Shown here one piece after another: positions 17,614 through 26,534 of a stretch of 54,813 nucleotides of DNA. Source of the stretch: Prosthecomicrobium pneumaticum (GTDB lineage Bacteria; Pseudomonadota; Alphaproteobacteria; Rhizobiales; Kaistiaceae). The number at the start of each line of letters is the position of its first letter. Position 1 is the stretch's first letter. The position numbers and the translations under genes are program-made. The notes beneath the pieces are model-generated. The model ran no database searches, was not told the origin of the DNA, and saw nothing but the letters and a program-made list of their open reading frames with translations. The stretch spans positions 54,816-109,628 of the forward strand of contig NZ_JACHOO010000011.1 of NCBI RefSeq assembly GCF_014199915.1, given 5' to 3'.

Positions 17614-18246
17614 TCAGCGATTGAGGAGGAAGACGGCCTGCTGGCCGAAAAGGTTCCAGAACCACCAGGGCGCATTGAGCGTCATGCGCGCGCCCGAGGC
17701 GTTGAGCGCGACCGCCTTGTCGATCGTCGCACCGACGTCCTCGCACAGCGCGACGAAGTCGCGAATGGTGCAGAAATGGATGTTCGGCGTGTCGTACCAG
17801 CTATAGGGCAGGTTGCGCGTCACCGGCATGCGGCCGAGGAAGCCGAGCGAGGCGCGCACGCTCCAATGGCCGAAATTCGGGAAGGAGACGATCGCCGACC
17901 GGCCGATCCGCAGCATCTGCTCGAGCACCTGGCGTGGATGGCCGGTCGCCTGGATGGTCTGCGACAGGATCACATAGTCGAAGGCGTCGTCCGGATAGTC
18001 GACGAGATCGGTATCGGCATTGCCCTGGATCACCGACAGGCCGCGGGCGACGCACTCGTTGACGCCCTTCTGCGACAGTTCGATGCCGCGGCCGTCGACC
18101 CCCCGCGTCTCCTCGAGGAGCTTCAGGAGATCGCCGTCGCCACAGCCGACATCGAGCACGCGCGCCCCCGGCGCGACGAGTTCGGCGATCGCGACGAGGT
18201 CGACGCGGGCGCCGAACGCATCCTTCGGCAGCGGGGTCACGGCCAT
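17614..18246 (-). CDS. metW: Methionine biosynthesis protein MetW
   Basis: 210 residues. A methyltransferase fold with VLDVGCGDGDLLKLL near residues 31-43 and the very conserved MetW stretch SYSWYDTPNIHFCT-like (here PYSWYDTPNIHFCTIRDF). MetW is required with MetX for homoserine O-acylation in many proteobacteria. The ATG at 18246 shares one base with the metX stop (TGATG), so translation is coupled. Confidence 0.95.
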   Translation of the reverse strand: MAVTPLPKDAFGARVDLVAIAELVAPGARVLDVGCGDGDLLKLLEETRGVDGRGIELSQKGVNECVARGLSVIQGNADTDLVDYPDDAFDYVILSQTIQATGHPRQVLEQMLRIGRSAIVSFPNFGHWSVRASLGFLGRMPVTRNLPYSWYDTPNIHFCTIRDFVALCEDVGATIDKAVALNASGARMTLNAPWWFWNLFGQQAVFLLNR

Positions 18247-19463
18247 CAGGCGATCCCCCGCGCCGCGGCGGCCGAGGAAAGGAAGCCGCGGATGGTGGCG
18301 AACATCTCCGGCTCGTCGAGCAGGAAGGCGTCGTGGCCGCGGTCGCTCTCGATCTCGACGAAGCTCACCGAGGCACCCGCCGCGTTGAGCGCCCGCACCA
18401 CCGCCTTGCTCTCCTCGGTCGGGAACAGCCAGTCCGACGTGAAGGAGACGATGCAGAAGCGGGTCGCCGTGCCGCGGAAGACCTGCGCCAGCCGGCCGCC
18501 CGCATCGGCGGCGAGGTCGAAATAGTCCATCGCCCGGGTGACGTAGAGATAGGAATTGGCGTCGAAGCGGTCGACGAAGGTCAGGCCCTGATGGCGCAGA
18601 TAGGACTCGACCTGGAAATCGGCGTCGAAGCCGAAGGCGATCTTCTCGCGGTTCTGCAGCTCGCGGCCGAACTTCCGGTGCAGCCCCTCCTCCGACATAT
18701 AGGTGATGTGGGCGGCCATGCGGGCGACGGCGAGGCCCTTCTTCGGGTTTGTGCCGAGTTCGAGATAGCGGCCGCCATTCCACTCCGGATCGGCCATCAC
18801 CGCCTGACGCCCGACCTCATGGAAGGCGATGTTCTGCGAGGAATGGCGCGCCGCGGTGGCGATCGGCAGGGCGCAGAAGACGCGCTGCGGATAGCTCGCC
18901 GCCCATTCGAGCACCTGCATGCCGCCCATCGAGCCGCCGGCGACGCAGAACAGCGTCTCGATGCCGAGCGCATCGACGAGCGCGGCCTGCGCCCGCACCA
19001 TGTCGCGGATGGTGACGACGGGAAGATCGAGCCCCCAGACCCTGCCGGTCGCCGGATTGGTCGAGGCGGGGCCTGTGGTCCCCATGCAGCCGCCGAGCAC
19101 ATTCGAGCAGATGACGAAATAGCGGTCGGTATCGATCGGCTTGCCGGGGCCGACCATGGTCTCCCACCAGCCGGGCTTGCCGGTCACCGGATTGCGGCTC
19201 GCCGCGTGCTGGTCACCGGTCAGCGCATGACAGACGAGCACGGCATTCGAACGCTTCGCGTCGAGCGTGCCATAGGTCTGGTAGGCGATCTGCCAGTCCT
19301 CGATCGTCGCGCCGCTGTCGAGCACCAGCGGCCGCTCGCGGCCGAAGCGCATGACGAGGCTCGACGGCTGGTCGGCCTCGCCGAGCGCCCTCGTCCGCCG
19401 CTCCATGCCGGGATCGCCCGCCTCGGGCGGCGCTTTCGCCGCCGGCGCGTCCTGTCCGCTCAC
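18246..19463 (-). CDS. metX: Homoserine O-acetyltransferase (or succinyltransferase) MetX
   Basis: 405 residues. The alpha/beta hydrolase triad is present: S178 in AGGSMGG, Asp in SDWLFPTEE and His in [11 protein letters not shown]. Conserved stretches [27 protein letters not shown] and [14 protein letters not shown]-like sequence mark MetX. It acylates L-homoserine for direct sulfhydrylation to homocysteine. Whether acetyl- or succinyl-CoA is the donor cannot be read safely from the sequence. It is followed by metW and preceded by a good promoter. Confidence 0.93.
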   Translation of the reverse strand: MSGQDAPAAKAPPEAGDPGMERRTRALGEADQPSSLVMRFGRERPLVLDSGATIEDWQIAYQTYGTLDAKRSNAVLVCHALTGDQHAASRNPVTGKPGWWETMVGPGKPIDTDRYFVICSNVLGGCMGTTGPASTNPATGRVWGLDLPVVTIRDMVRAQAALVDALGIETLFCVAGGSMGGMQVLEWAASYPQRVFCALPIATAARHSSQNIAFHEVGRQAVMADPEWNGGRYLELGTNPKKGLAVARMAAHITYMSEEGLHRKFGRELQNREKIAFGFDADFQVESYLRHQGLTFVDRFDANSYLYVTRAMDYFDLAADAGGRLAQVFRGTATRFCIVSFTSDWLFPTEESKAVVRALNAAGASVSFVEIESDRGHDAFLLDEPEMFATIRGFLSSAAAARGIA

Positions 19464-19495
19464 TGCCGTGCCGATCTCTCGCCGAATTGGGCGTT

Positions 19496-19524
19496 AGCTA
19501 GGGTCGCCGCCCCCCGGGTGTCAA
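19496..19524 (-). promoter_or_regulatory. Likely sigma-70 promoter of metX-metW
   Basis: On the minus strand a TTGACA hexamer (19524-19519) is followed after exactly 17 bp by CTAGCT (19501-19496). The -10 element is 32 bp upstream of the metX ATG. The -35 is a consensus match and the -10 is a moderate match. Confidence 0.5.
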
Positions 19525-19641
19525 CCGGCAGCCCCCCGCGCCCGCGCCGCCTTCGTTGATTTCGCGGGCCGGCTTGCCTATGAAGATGCGCCTTTGCCGG
19601 CGGCCTTTCCGTCCGGCCTCCCAGCCCTCGAGACCCCCGCC

Positions 19642-20502
19642 ATGGCCGCCTCCGGAGAAGCCGACGCCGACACGCTTGCCGCGCTCCGCGCGACGATCGA
19701 CCGTCTCGATGCCGAGATGCACCACCGGCTGATCGAACGGTCGAGCGCGATCGGCGCGCTGATCAAGGCGAAGGGCATCGTCCGCCCGGGCGCCGCCTTC
19801 CGGCCGGCGCGCGAGGCGGACATGCTGCGCCGGCTCGTCGCCCGCCACGAAGGCGCGCTGCCGATCGCCACCGTCGAGCACATCTGGCGCGAGATCATCG
19901 CCACCTTCACCCGCGTCCAGGCCGGCTACGACGTCGCCTTCGACGCGAGCGTCGATGCCGAGGCGCTGCGCGACGTGGCGCGCTTCCTGTTCGGCTTCTC
20001 GGTCACGCTCACGGCGCGCGGCGGCCCGGCGGCGACGATCGCCCATATCCGCGAGAGCGGCACCGATCTCGGCGTGATCGGCCTCGCCCAGCCGGAGGAG
20101 GCGGGCGCCTGGTGGCGCGCGCTCGGCCGGCCCGGCGGCCCGCGGGCCATGGCGCTGCATCCCTTCATCAAGATTCCGGGCCGGCCCGTCGACGTGCCGG
20201 CCCTCATCGTTTCTCCCGACCTCACCGACGCGACGCCGCTCGAGATCGCCCTCTTCGCCGCCACCGCCCATCACGACGGGGTGCCGGACGAGACGATCGC
20301 CGCGGCGGGCGGCACGGTGCTCGCGCGCGCGGCCCGCGAACTGCTCGTCGCGATTCCCGCGGGGACGCGGCTCTCCGCCGTCGCCGCGCGCGCCGGGCTC
20401 GACGATGTCGCGCCGGTCGGTGGTGTCGCCCGCGGCGTCGCGCTCGGCGTCGCCGCCGATCCGCTCCTCTATGAGACCCTCGTGCCGGGAGCCCGCCCAT
20501 GA
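19642..20502 (+). CDS. Chorismate mutase (AroQ-type N-domain) with prephenate dehydratase-like C-terminal region
   Basis: 286 residues from the ATG at 19642; an ATG at 19594 is possible but adds proline-rich residues. The N-terminal 90 residues form the three-helix AroQ mutase ([29 protein letters not shown] ... [11 protein letters not shown], split here only for brevity). The remainder resembles the periplasmic-binding-like lobe seen in the long alphaproteobacterial chorismate mutases; no intact dehydratase TRF motif is visible. It makes prephenate for tyrosine/phenylalanine synthesis and overlaps hisC by 4 bp, feeding tyrC further down. Confidence 0.85.
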   Translation: MAASGEADADTLAALRATIDRLDAEMHHRLIERSSAIGALIKAKGIVRPGAAFRPAREADMLRRLVARHEGALPIATVEHIWREIIATFTRVQAGYDVAFDASVDAEALRDVARFLFGFSVTLTARGGPAATIAHIRESGTDLGVIGLAQPEEAGAWWRALGRPGGPRAMALHPFIKIPGRPVDVPALIVSPDLTDATPLEIALFAATAHHDGVPDETIAAAGGTVLARAARELLVAIPAGTRLSAVAARAGLDDVAPVGGVARGVALGVAADPLLYETLVPGARP

Positions 20503-21608
20503 GCGAGACCCTCGACCGGCCGGCACCGAAGCCCGGCATCCTCGACATCGCGCCTTACGTCCCCGGCAAATCGAAGGCGACGGGCGGCGACACGCTCTAC
20601 AAGCTCTCCTCGAACGAGACGCCGCTCGGCCCGAGCCCGGCCGCGGTGGCGGCCTTCCGCGCGGCCGGCGACACGCTCGAGCTCTATCCGGACGGTGCTG
20701 CGACGGCGCTGCGCGCCGCGATCGCCGAGGCGCACGGCCTGGCGGCAGACCGGATCGTCTGCGGCAACGGCTCCGACGAGGTGCTCCACCTCGCCGCGCA
20801 GGCCTATCTCGGACCGGGCGACGAGGCGATCCACACCGAACACGGCTTCCTCGTCTATCCGATCGCCATCCGCGCCGCGGGTGCGATCCCGGTCGTCGCG
20901 CCGGAGCGGGACCGCACCACCGATGTCGACGCCATCCTTGCGCGGGTGACGCCGCGGACCCGGATGGTGTTCATCGCCAATCCGAACAATCCGACCGGCA
21001 CCTATGTCCCCTTCTCCGAGGTGCGCCGCCTGCATGCCGCGCTGCCGCGCAACGTCGTGCTGGTGCTCGACGCGGCCTATGCCGAATATGTCCGGCGCAA
21101 CGATTATGAGAGCGGCATCGAGCTCGCCGGTTCTGCCGACAATGTCGTCATGACGCGGACCTTCTCGAAGATCTACGGTCTCGCCGGCCTGCGCATCGGT
21201 TGGCTCTACGGGCCGGCGGCGATCGTCGACGCGCTCAACCGGATCCGCGGACCGTTCAACATCTCCGGTCCGGCGCTCGCCGCCGGCGTCGCGGCGGTGA
21301 AGGACCGCGCCCATGTCGAGGCCGCCGCTGCGCACAATGCGCTGTGGCTGCCGAAGGTCACGGAGGCGCTCGAGGCGCTCGGCCTCGCGGTGACGCCGAG
21401 CGTCGGCAATTTCGTGCTGATCCATTTCCCGGAGACGCCGGGCAGGACCGCGGCCGAGGCCGACGATTTCCTGCTCTCCCGCGGCGTCGTGGCGCGGCGG
21501 GTGACCTCCTACGGCTTCCCGAACGCGCTCCGCCTGACGATCGGCTCAGCCGAGGCGAACGCGGCGGCGATCGCGGGGCTCGCCGCCTTTCTCGGCAAGG
21601 CGGCGTGA
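20499..21608 (+). CDS. hisC: Histidinol-phosphate / aromatic amino-acid aminotransferase
   Basis: 369 residues. Class I/II PLP aminotransferase: NETPLGPSP at the N-terminus, [21 protein letters not shown], the Schiff-base lysine in [15 protein letters not shown], and a terminal RLTIGS arginine. Because it lies between chorismate mutase and prephenate dehydrogenase, it may act mainly on aromatic keto acids as well as imidazole acetol phosphate, a dual role known for this family. The ATG overlaps the upstream stop (ATGA), and its own stop overlaps the tyrC start. Confidence 0.9.
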   Translation: MSETLDRPAPKPGILDIAPYVPGKSKATGGDTLYKLSSNETPLGPSPAAVAAFRAAGDTLELYPDGAATALRAAIAEAHGLAADRIVCGNGSDEVLHLAAQAYLGPGDEAIHTEHGFLVYPIAIRAAGAIPVVAPERDRTTDVDAILARVTPRTRMVFIANPNNPTGTYVPFSEVRRLHAALPRNVVLVLDAAYAEYVRRNDYESGIELAGSADNVVMTRTFSKIYGLAGLRIGWLYGPAAIVDALNRIRGPFNISGPALAAGVAAVKDRAHVEAAAAHNALWLPKVTEALEALGLAVTPSVGNFVLIHFPETPGRTAAEADDFLLSRGVVARRVTSYGFPNALRLTIGSAEANAAAIAGLAAFLGKAA

Positions 21609-22522
21609 TGGCGGAGCGGTTCTTCGAGCGGCTCGCGCTCGTCGGCATCGGCCTGATCGGCTCGTCGATCGCGCTCGCGGCCCGCAGGAGCGGCGCGGTC
21701 GGCACGATCGCGATCGCGACGCGAACCCCGACGACGCTCGCCCGAGCCGAAGAACTCGGCCTCGGCGACGCCTATTTCGCCGATCCGGCGGAAGCGGTGA
21801 AAGGCGCCGACTGCGTCATCGTCTGCACGCCGGTCGGCGCCTGCGGCCTCGTCGCGGAGGCGATCGCGCCGGCGCTCGAGCGCGGCGCGGTGGTCTCCGA
21901 TGTCGGCTCGGTCAAGGCGGCGGTGATCCGGGCGATGGCGCCGCATCTGCCGGAACACATCCATTTCGTGCCCGGCCATCCGATCGCCGGCACCGAGCAT
22001 TCCGGCCCCGACGCGGGCTTCGCCGAGCTCTTCCGCAACCGCTGGACCATCCTCACCCCGGCCGAGACGGCCGATCCTGCCGCTGTCGAGCGCTTCGCCG
22101 GCTTCTGGCGGTCGTTCGGTGCGCATGTCGACACCATGTCGGCCGAGCACCATGATCTGGTGCTCGCCATCACGAGCCACCTGCCGCATCTGATCGCCTA
22201 CAACATCGTCGGCACGGCGGCCGATCTCGAATCCGGCATCCGCTCGGAAGTGCTCAAATACTCCGCCTCGGGCTTCCGCGATTTCACCCGCATCGCGGCC
22301 TCCGATCCGACCATGTGGCGCGACGTCTTCCTCAACAATCGCGAGGCCGTGCTCGAAATGCTCGGCCGCTTCAACGAGGACCTGTCGCGGCTGCAGCGGG
22401 CGATCCGCTATGGCGACGGCGAGACGCTCTACGACCTGTTCAGCCGCACCCGCGCCATACGCCGTTCGATCATCGAGATCGGCCAGGACACCGCCGCGCC
22501 GGATTTCGGCCGGCCGCACTGA
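21608..22522 (+). CDS. tyrC: Prephenate/arogenate dehydrogenase
   Basis: 304 residues, coupled to hisC by TGATG. The NAD(P) Rossmann motif VGIGLIGSS lies near residue 13. Typical TyrA/TyrC landmarks follow: VIVCTPVGA, VSDVGSVK, FVPGHPIAGTEHSGPDAG and the helical C-domain with ITSHLPHLIAYNIV. It oxidatively decarboxylates prephenate (or arogenate) on the way to tyrosine. A GC hairpin follows the gene. Confidence 0.93.
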   Translation: MAERFFERLALVGIGLIGSSIALAARRSGAVGTIAIATRTPTTLARAEELGLGDAYFADPAEAVKGADCVIVCTPVGACGLVAEAIAPALERGAVVSDVGSVKAAVIRAMAPHLPEHIHFVPGHPIAGTEHSGPDAGFAELFRNRWTILTPAETADPAAVERFAGFWRSFGAHVDTMSAEHHDLVLAITSHLPHLIAYNIVGTAADLESGIRSEVLKYSASGFRDFTRIAASDPTMWRDVFLNNREAVLEMLGRFNEDLSRLQRAIRYGDGETLYDLFSRTRAIRRSIIEIGQDTAAPDFGRPH

Positions 22523-22531
22523 GCGGGCCGG

Positions 22532-22558
22532 CCGCCCCGTCCCCGAGGGGAGGGGCGG
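22532..22558. terminator. Hairpin between convergent tyrC and the TlpA-like gene
   Basis: CCGCCCC (22532-22538) pairs with GGGGCGG (22552-22558), and inner CCCC/GGGG pairs extend the stem with one bulge. There is no long T tract, but the position between two converging genes fits a bidirectional terminator. Confidence 0.5.
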
Positions 22559-22570
22559 ATGCCCGGCGTC

Positions 22571-23305
22571 TCAGAAATCCTCCGGCCCGTCGAGCGAGGG
22601 CGGCACGTCCTCGATCTCGTCCTCGGGCGGCGGCCCGGCGACGGCGCGGATCAGCGCCACCGCCTCGGGCGCATCCCATTCCGCAGGGCCCGACATCACG
22701 CCGACCGAACAGCCGTCGGGATCGACGATGATGCTCGTCGGCAGGCCGAGCGCCATGCCGCGGCTCTTCAGCGCGCCGAACACGCCAGTCGTCGGATCGC
22801 GATAGCGCACCAGCGCGGCGACGCCGATCTCGTCGAGGAAGGTGTCCGGCTTCTTCGGGTCGCCGGTGTCGATGGAAACGGTCACCACCTCGAACTTCTC
22901 GCTGCCCTCGGCCTTTTCGAGCGCGTCGAGGGCCGGCATCTCCTTGCGGCAGGGTGCGCACCAGGTCGCCCAGAGGTTGAGAAGGACGGTGCGGCCGGCG
23001 AAATCGGCGAGCGTCAGCTTCTGACCCGCAGGCGTCTCGAAGGCGAGATCGGTCAGACGCTGCGGCGTCTCGGCGACCTGGAAGGCGGCGACCTCGCCGG
23101 TCGCGAGCGGCTTCAGGCCCTCCGCGCGCTCCTTGGCGAGCGGACAGGCTGCCTCCGGTGCCGCCGCCACCGTCTCCGCCCCGTTGCCAGCGTCCTCGCG
23201 CGTCACGTATACCCCGGCGACGCCGGCCCCGATCCCCGCCACGGCGGCGAGGGCGAGGATCACGAAGGTGCGGCGCCGCTTGCCCGGCGCCCGGGTCTCG
23301 TCCAT
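22571..23305 (-). CDS. TlpA/ResA-like membrane-anchored thiol:disulfide oxidoreductase
   Basis: 244 residues from the ATG at 23305, six bases after GGAGG; ATG 23311 is too close to that site. An N-terminal signal anchor (about 13-32, [20 protein letters not shown]) precedes a periplasmic thioredoxin domain with the redox motif [15 protein letters not shown] and the cis-proline LGLPTSII. The C-terminus is acidic. It probably reduces cysteines in apocytochromes or copper sites. Divergent from argH with only 24 bp between start codons. Confidence 0.9.
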   Translation of the reverse strand: MDETRAPGKRRRTFVILALAAVAGIGAGVAGVYVTREDAGNGAETVAAAPEAACPLAKERAEGLKPLATGEVAAFQVAETPQRLTDLAFETPAGQKLTLADFAGRTVLLNLWATWCAPCRKEMPALDALEKAEGSEKFEVVTVSIDTGDPKKPDTFLDEIGVAALVRYRDPTTGVFGALKSRGMALGLPTSIIVDPDGCSVGVMSGPAEWDAPEAVALIRAVAGPPPEDEIEDVPPSLDGPEDF

Positions 23306-23329
23306 GTCCATCCTCCGGAGAGAGGTCCG

Positions 23330-24733
23330 ATGAAGAACAGCATGTGGGGCGGCCGGTTCAGTTCCGGCCCGGACGCCATCATGGAAGAGATCAACGCGTC
23401 GATCGGGTTCGACCGGAAGCTCTACCGTCAGGACATCCGGGCCTCGAAGGCCCATGCCCGCATGCTCGCCCGACAGGGCATCATCGGCGCGGACGATGCC
23501 GAAAAGATCGTGGCCGGTCTAGACGCGATCGAGGGTGAGATCGACGCAGGCACGTTCACGTTTTCGCGGGCGCTCGAGGATATCCACCTCAACATCGAGA
23601 GCCGCCTGAAGACGCTGATCGGCGAGGCCGCCGGCCGGCTGCACACCGCCCGCTCGAGGAACGACCAGGTCGCGGTCGACTTCCGGCTCTGGGTGCGCGA
23701 TGCGCTCGACGCGACCGATGCGGCGCTGCGCGACCTGCAGACGGCGCTCACCGACAAGGCCGCCGCCCATGCCGGCCTCGTGATGCCGGGCTTCACACAC
23801 CTCCAGAGCGCCCAGCCCGTCACCTTCGGCCACCACCTCCTCGCCTATGTCGAGATGATCGGCCGCGACCGCGGCCGCTTCCGCGACGCCCGCGTGAGGA
23901 TGAACGAATCGCCGCTCGGCGCGGCGGCGCTCGCCGGCACCTCCTTCCCGATCGACCGCACGGCGACGGCCGAGGCCCTCGGCTTCGACCGGCCGACGGC
24001 GAACTCGCTCGACAGCGTCTCGGACCGCGATTTCGCCATCGAGGCGCTGGCGGCGGCGGCGCTCACGGCGATCCACCTGTCGCGCTTCGCCGAGGAGATC
24101 GTGATCTGGACCTCGGCGCAGTTCCGCTTCATCCGCCTGTCGGACCGCTTCACCACCGGCTCGTCGATCATGCCGCAGAAGCGCAATCCCGACGCCGCCG
24201 AGCTCGTCCGGGCGAAGACCGGCCGCATCATCGGGGCGCAGAACGCGCTGATGATCGTCATGAAGGGCCTGCCGCTCGCCTATCAGAAGGACATGCAGGA
24301 AGATAAGGAACAGGTTTTCGACGCCTTCGAGAGCCTCGAGCTGGTGATCGCGGCGATGACGGGCATGGTGCGCGACATGGAACCCGACGCGGCGGTGATG
24401 AAGGCGGCGGCCGGATCGGGCTATGCGACCGCGACCGACCTCGCCGACTGGCTGGTGCGCACGCTCGGCCTGCCCTTCCGCGAGGCGCACCACGTCACCG
24501 GCCGGATCGTCGGCATCGCGGCGGAGCGAAGCGTCGAACTGGACGCGCTGCCGCTCGAGACGCTGCAGGCTGTTCATGCCGGCATCACGGCGGATGTCTA
24601 TTCGGTGCTGACGGTCGAAAGCTCGGTCGCGAGCCGGACGAGCTATGGCGGCACGGCGCCCGACAATGTCCGCGCCGCGGCGATGCGCTGGCGCGCGCGG
24701 CTCGCCGCCGAGACGGCCGAACTTCCCGCATGA
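23330..24733 (+). CDS. argH: Argininosuccinate lyase
   Basis: 467 residues. The start [20 protein letters not shown] and the fumarase-superfamily signature [11 protein letters not shown] are diagnostic, and [13 protein letters not shown] and [20 protein letters not shown] are also present. It cleaves argininosuccinate to arginine and fumarate, the last step of arginine synthesis. AGAGG precedes the ATG. It starts the argH-lptM-lysA arrangement that is conserved in alphaproteobacteria. Confidence 0.97.
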   Translation: MKNSMWGGRFSSGPDAIMEEINASIGFDRKLYRQDIRASKAHARMLARQGIIGADDAEKIVAGLDAIEGEIDAGTFTFSRALEDIHLNIESRLKTLIGEAAGRLHTARSRNDQVAVDFRLWVRDALDATDAALRDLQTALTDKAAAHAGLVMPGFTHLQSAQPVTFGHHLLAYVEMIGRDRGRFRDARVRMNESPLGAAALAGTSFPIDRTATAEALGFDRPTANSLDSVSDRDFAIEALAAAALTAIHLSRFAEEIVIWTSAQFRFIRLSDRFTTGSSIMPQKRNPDAAELVRAKTGRIIGAQNALMIVMKGLPLAYQKDMQEDKEQVFDAFESLELVIAAMTGMVRDMEPDAAVMKAAAGSGYATATDLADWLVRTLGLPFREAHHVTGRIVGIAAERSVELDALPLETLQAVHAGITADVYSVLTVESSVASRTSYGGTAPDNVRAAAMRWRARLAAETAELPA

Positions 24734-24794
24734 CGCGGCGAACGGTTTCGCTAAGATGCGCGCCGAAACGGGATGGGCGCGACAGGGGATGCCG

Positions 24795-24983
24795 ATGACC
24801 GACACGATCCTGAAGACGGCGGCGCTCGCCGCGCTGCTGGCGCTCGCCGGCTGCGGCGCCAATGGCGCGCCCGAGCCGCCGCCCGGCAGCGCGCAGGCCG
24901 AGGCCGCCAAGGCCGATCCGAAGCTCGACACCTCGAAGCCGGAAAAGCCGAAGCGCGACCTCTTCCTCGACCGGCTGCTCTGA
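24795..24983 (+). CDS. lptM: Small lipoprotein, LptM-like
   Basis: 62 residues from the ATG at 24795 (AGGGG upstream; ATG at 24789 also possible). A short signal peptide ends in the lipobox LALAGC with the lipidated cysteine at C20. The mature part is only about 43 residues, rich in Pro, Lys and Asp. Size, motif and location between argH and lysA match LptM/YifL, which in enterobacteria helps mature the LPS translocon LptDE. The function here is by position and similarity. Confidence 0.82.
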   Translation: MTDTILKTAALAALLALAGCGANGAPEPPPGSAQAEAAKADPKLDTSKPEKPKRDLFLDRLL

Positions 24984-25004
24984 GGTGCCGGTATCCCGGG
25001 CGGA

Positions 25005-25098
25005 ACGACGCCGAGGTCCGGGACCCATGACGCAGGACGATATCTAAGGGGGCCGATCGGCCGGATCGGTCTCCGCCTTCGCGGGGATGACGACCCGT
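25005..25098. repeat. REP-like intergenic element between lptM and lysA
   Basis: The stretch contains CGCCTTCGCGGGGATGACG, the reverse complement of a motif in the 301-bp repeat at the left end of the window, and the perfect palindrome GGCCGATCGGCC. It is probably a decayed member of the same dispersed repeat family. Confidence 0.4.
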
Positions 25099-25122
25099 GG
25101 GACGGACACGGGCCGGAAAGAC

Positions 25123-26394
25123 ATGAACCATTTCGACTATCGCGACGGCGTGCTGCACGCCGAGGACGTGCCGCTGACGGCGATCGCCGCAGCGGTCGGC
25201 ACGCCTTTCTGGTGCTATTCGACGGCGACGCTGGTGCGCCACGTCCGGGTCTTCCGCGAGGCGCTCGCCGGGCTCGACACGCTCGTCTGCTACGCCATGA
25301 AGGCGAATTCCAACCAGGCGATCCTGAAGCTCTTCGCCCGCGAGGGGCTCGGTTTCGACGTCGTCTCGGAGGGCGAACTGCGCCGCGCCCTCGCCGCCGG
25401 CGCCGATCCGAAGACGATCGTCTTTTCCGGCGTCGCGAAGACGGCGCGCGAGATCGCCCTCGCCCTCGACGCCGGCATCCTCTGCTTCAACGTCGAATCC
25501 GAGCCGGAGCTCGAGCGGATCTCCGAGATCGCCGACGCCAAGGGCGCGACCGCGGCGATCTCGCTCCGCATCAATCCCGACGTCGACGCCAAGACGCACG
25601 CCAAGATCACCACCGGCAAGGCCGAGAACAAGTTCGGCATCCCCTATGAGCGGGCCCGGCTCGTCTACGCGCGTGCCGCGGCGCTGCCGGGGCTCAGGGT
25701 CGCCGGCGTCGACATGCACATCGGCAGCCAGATCACCGACATGGCGCCCTATGACGCGGCCTATGGCCTGCTCGCCGATCTGGTGCGCGATCTGCGCGCC
25801 GACGGCCACGCCATCGACCATGTCGACGGCGGCGGCGGGCTCGGCGTGCCCTATCGCCTCGACGAGCCGCCACCGCCCGACCCACGGGCCTTCGCGGCGA
25901 TCGTCAGGAAGCGGCTCGGCAATCTCGGCGCGCGCATCCTGTTCGAGCCGGGCCGGGTGTTCGTCGGCAATGCCGGCGTGCTGGTCAGCGAGGTCGTCTA
26001 TCTGAAGGCCGGTGCAACGAAGAGTTTCGTCATCGTCGACGCCGGCATGAACGACCTGATCCGGCCGACCCTCTACGAGGCCCATCACGACATTCGCCCG
26101 GTCGGCGAGCCGGCGCCGGACGCCCGCACCATCGTCGCCGATGTGGTCGGCGGCGTCTGCGAGACCGGCGACTATCTGGCGCTCGACCGGGCGATGCCGC
26201 AGCCGAAGGCCGGCGACCTCCTCGCCGTGATGACCGCCGGTGCCTATGGCGCGGTGCAGTCCTCGACCTACAACACCCGGCCTCTCGCCGCCGAGGTGCT
26301 CGTCGACGGCGACCGCTTCGCGGTGATCCGGCCGCGCCAGAGCTTCGACGAGCTGATCGGCCTCGACCGGTTGCCCGACTGGCTCGCCGACTGA
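25123..26394 (+). CDS. lysA: Diaminopimelate decarboxylase
   Basis: 423 residues from the ATG at 25123 (GGAAAG upstream); a frame from 25087 would start inside the repeat element. A group IV PLP decarboxylase: Schiff-base lysine K60 in CYAMKANSNQ, DMHIGSQI, FEPGRVFVGNAG and the active-site cysteine in GGVCETGDYLALDR. It converts meso-diaminopimelate to lysine. It may be transcribed from argH or from its own promoter in the intergenic repeat. Confidence 0.96.
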   Translation: MNHFDYRDGVLHAEDVPLTAIAAAVGTPFWCYSTATLVRHVRVFREALAGLDTLVCYAMKANSNQAILKLFAREGLGFDVVSEGELRRALAAGADPKTIVFSGVAKTAREIALALDAGILCFNVESEPELERISEIADAKGATAAISLRINPDVDAKTHAKITTGKAENKFGIPYERARLVYARAAALPGLRVAGVDMHIGSQITDMAPYDAAYGLLADLVRDLRADGHAIDHVDGGGGLGVPYRLDEPPPPDPRAFAAIVRKRLGNLGARILFEPGRVFVGNAGVLVSEVVYLKAGATKSFVIVDAGMNDLIRPTLYEAHHDIRPVGEPAPDARTIVADVVGGVCETGDYLALDRAMPQPKAGDLLAVMTAGAYGAVQSSTYNTRPLAAEVLVDGDRFAVIRPRQSFDELIGLDRLPDWLAD

Positions 26395-26534
26395 CCGCCC
26401 GCGGGCCGCTCGCGCAGGCGTGACCGGGCCGGCCGGCGGCCGGCCCGACTTTTGCCTTGCCTTCGACCCGGATCCGCCCCAGCCTTTCCGTTCAATGCTC
26501 GGCGGAGGGGTGCGGACCAGGTGGAGCGGCGGAC

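Noticed and set aside
19464-19641. Possible SAM riboswitch before metX
   Set aside because: I could not find the conserved SAM-II or related core sequence; only a promoter was supportable.
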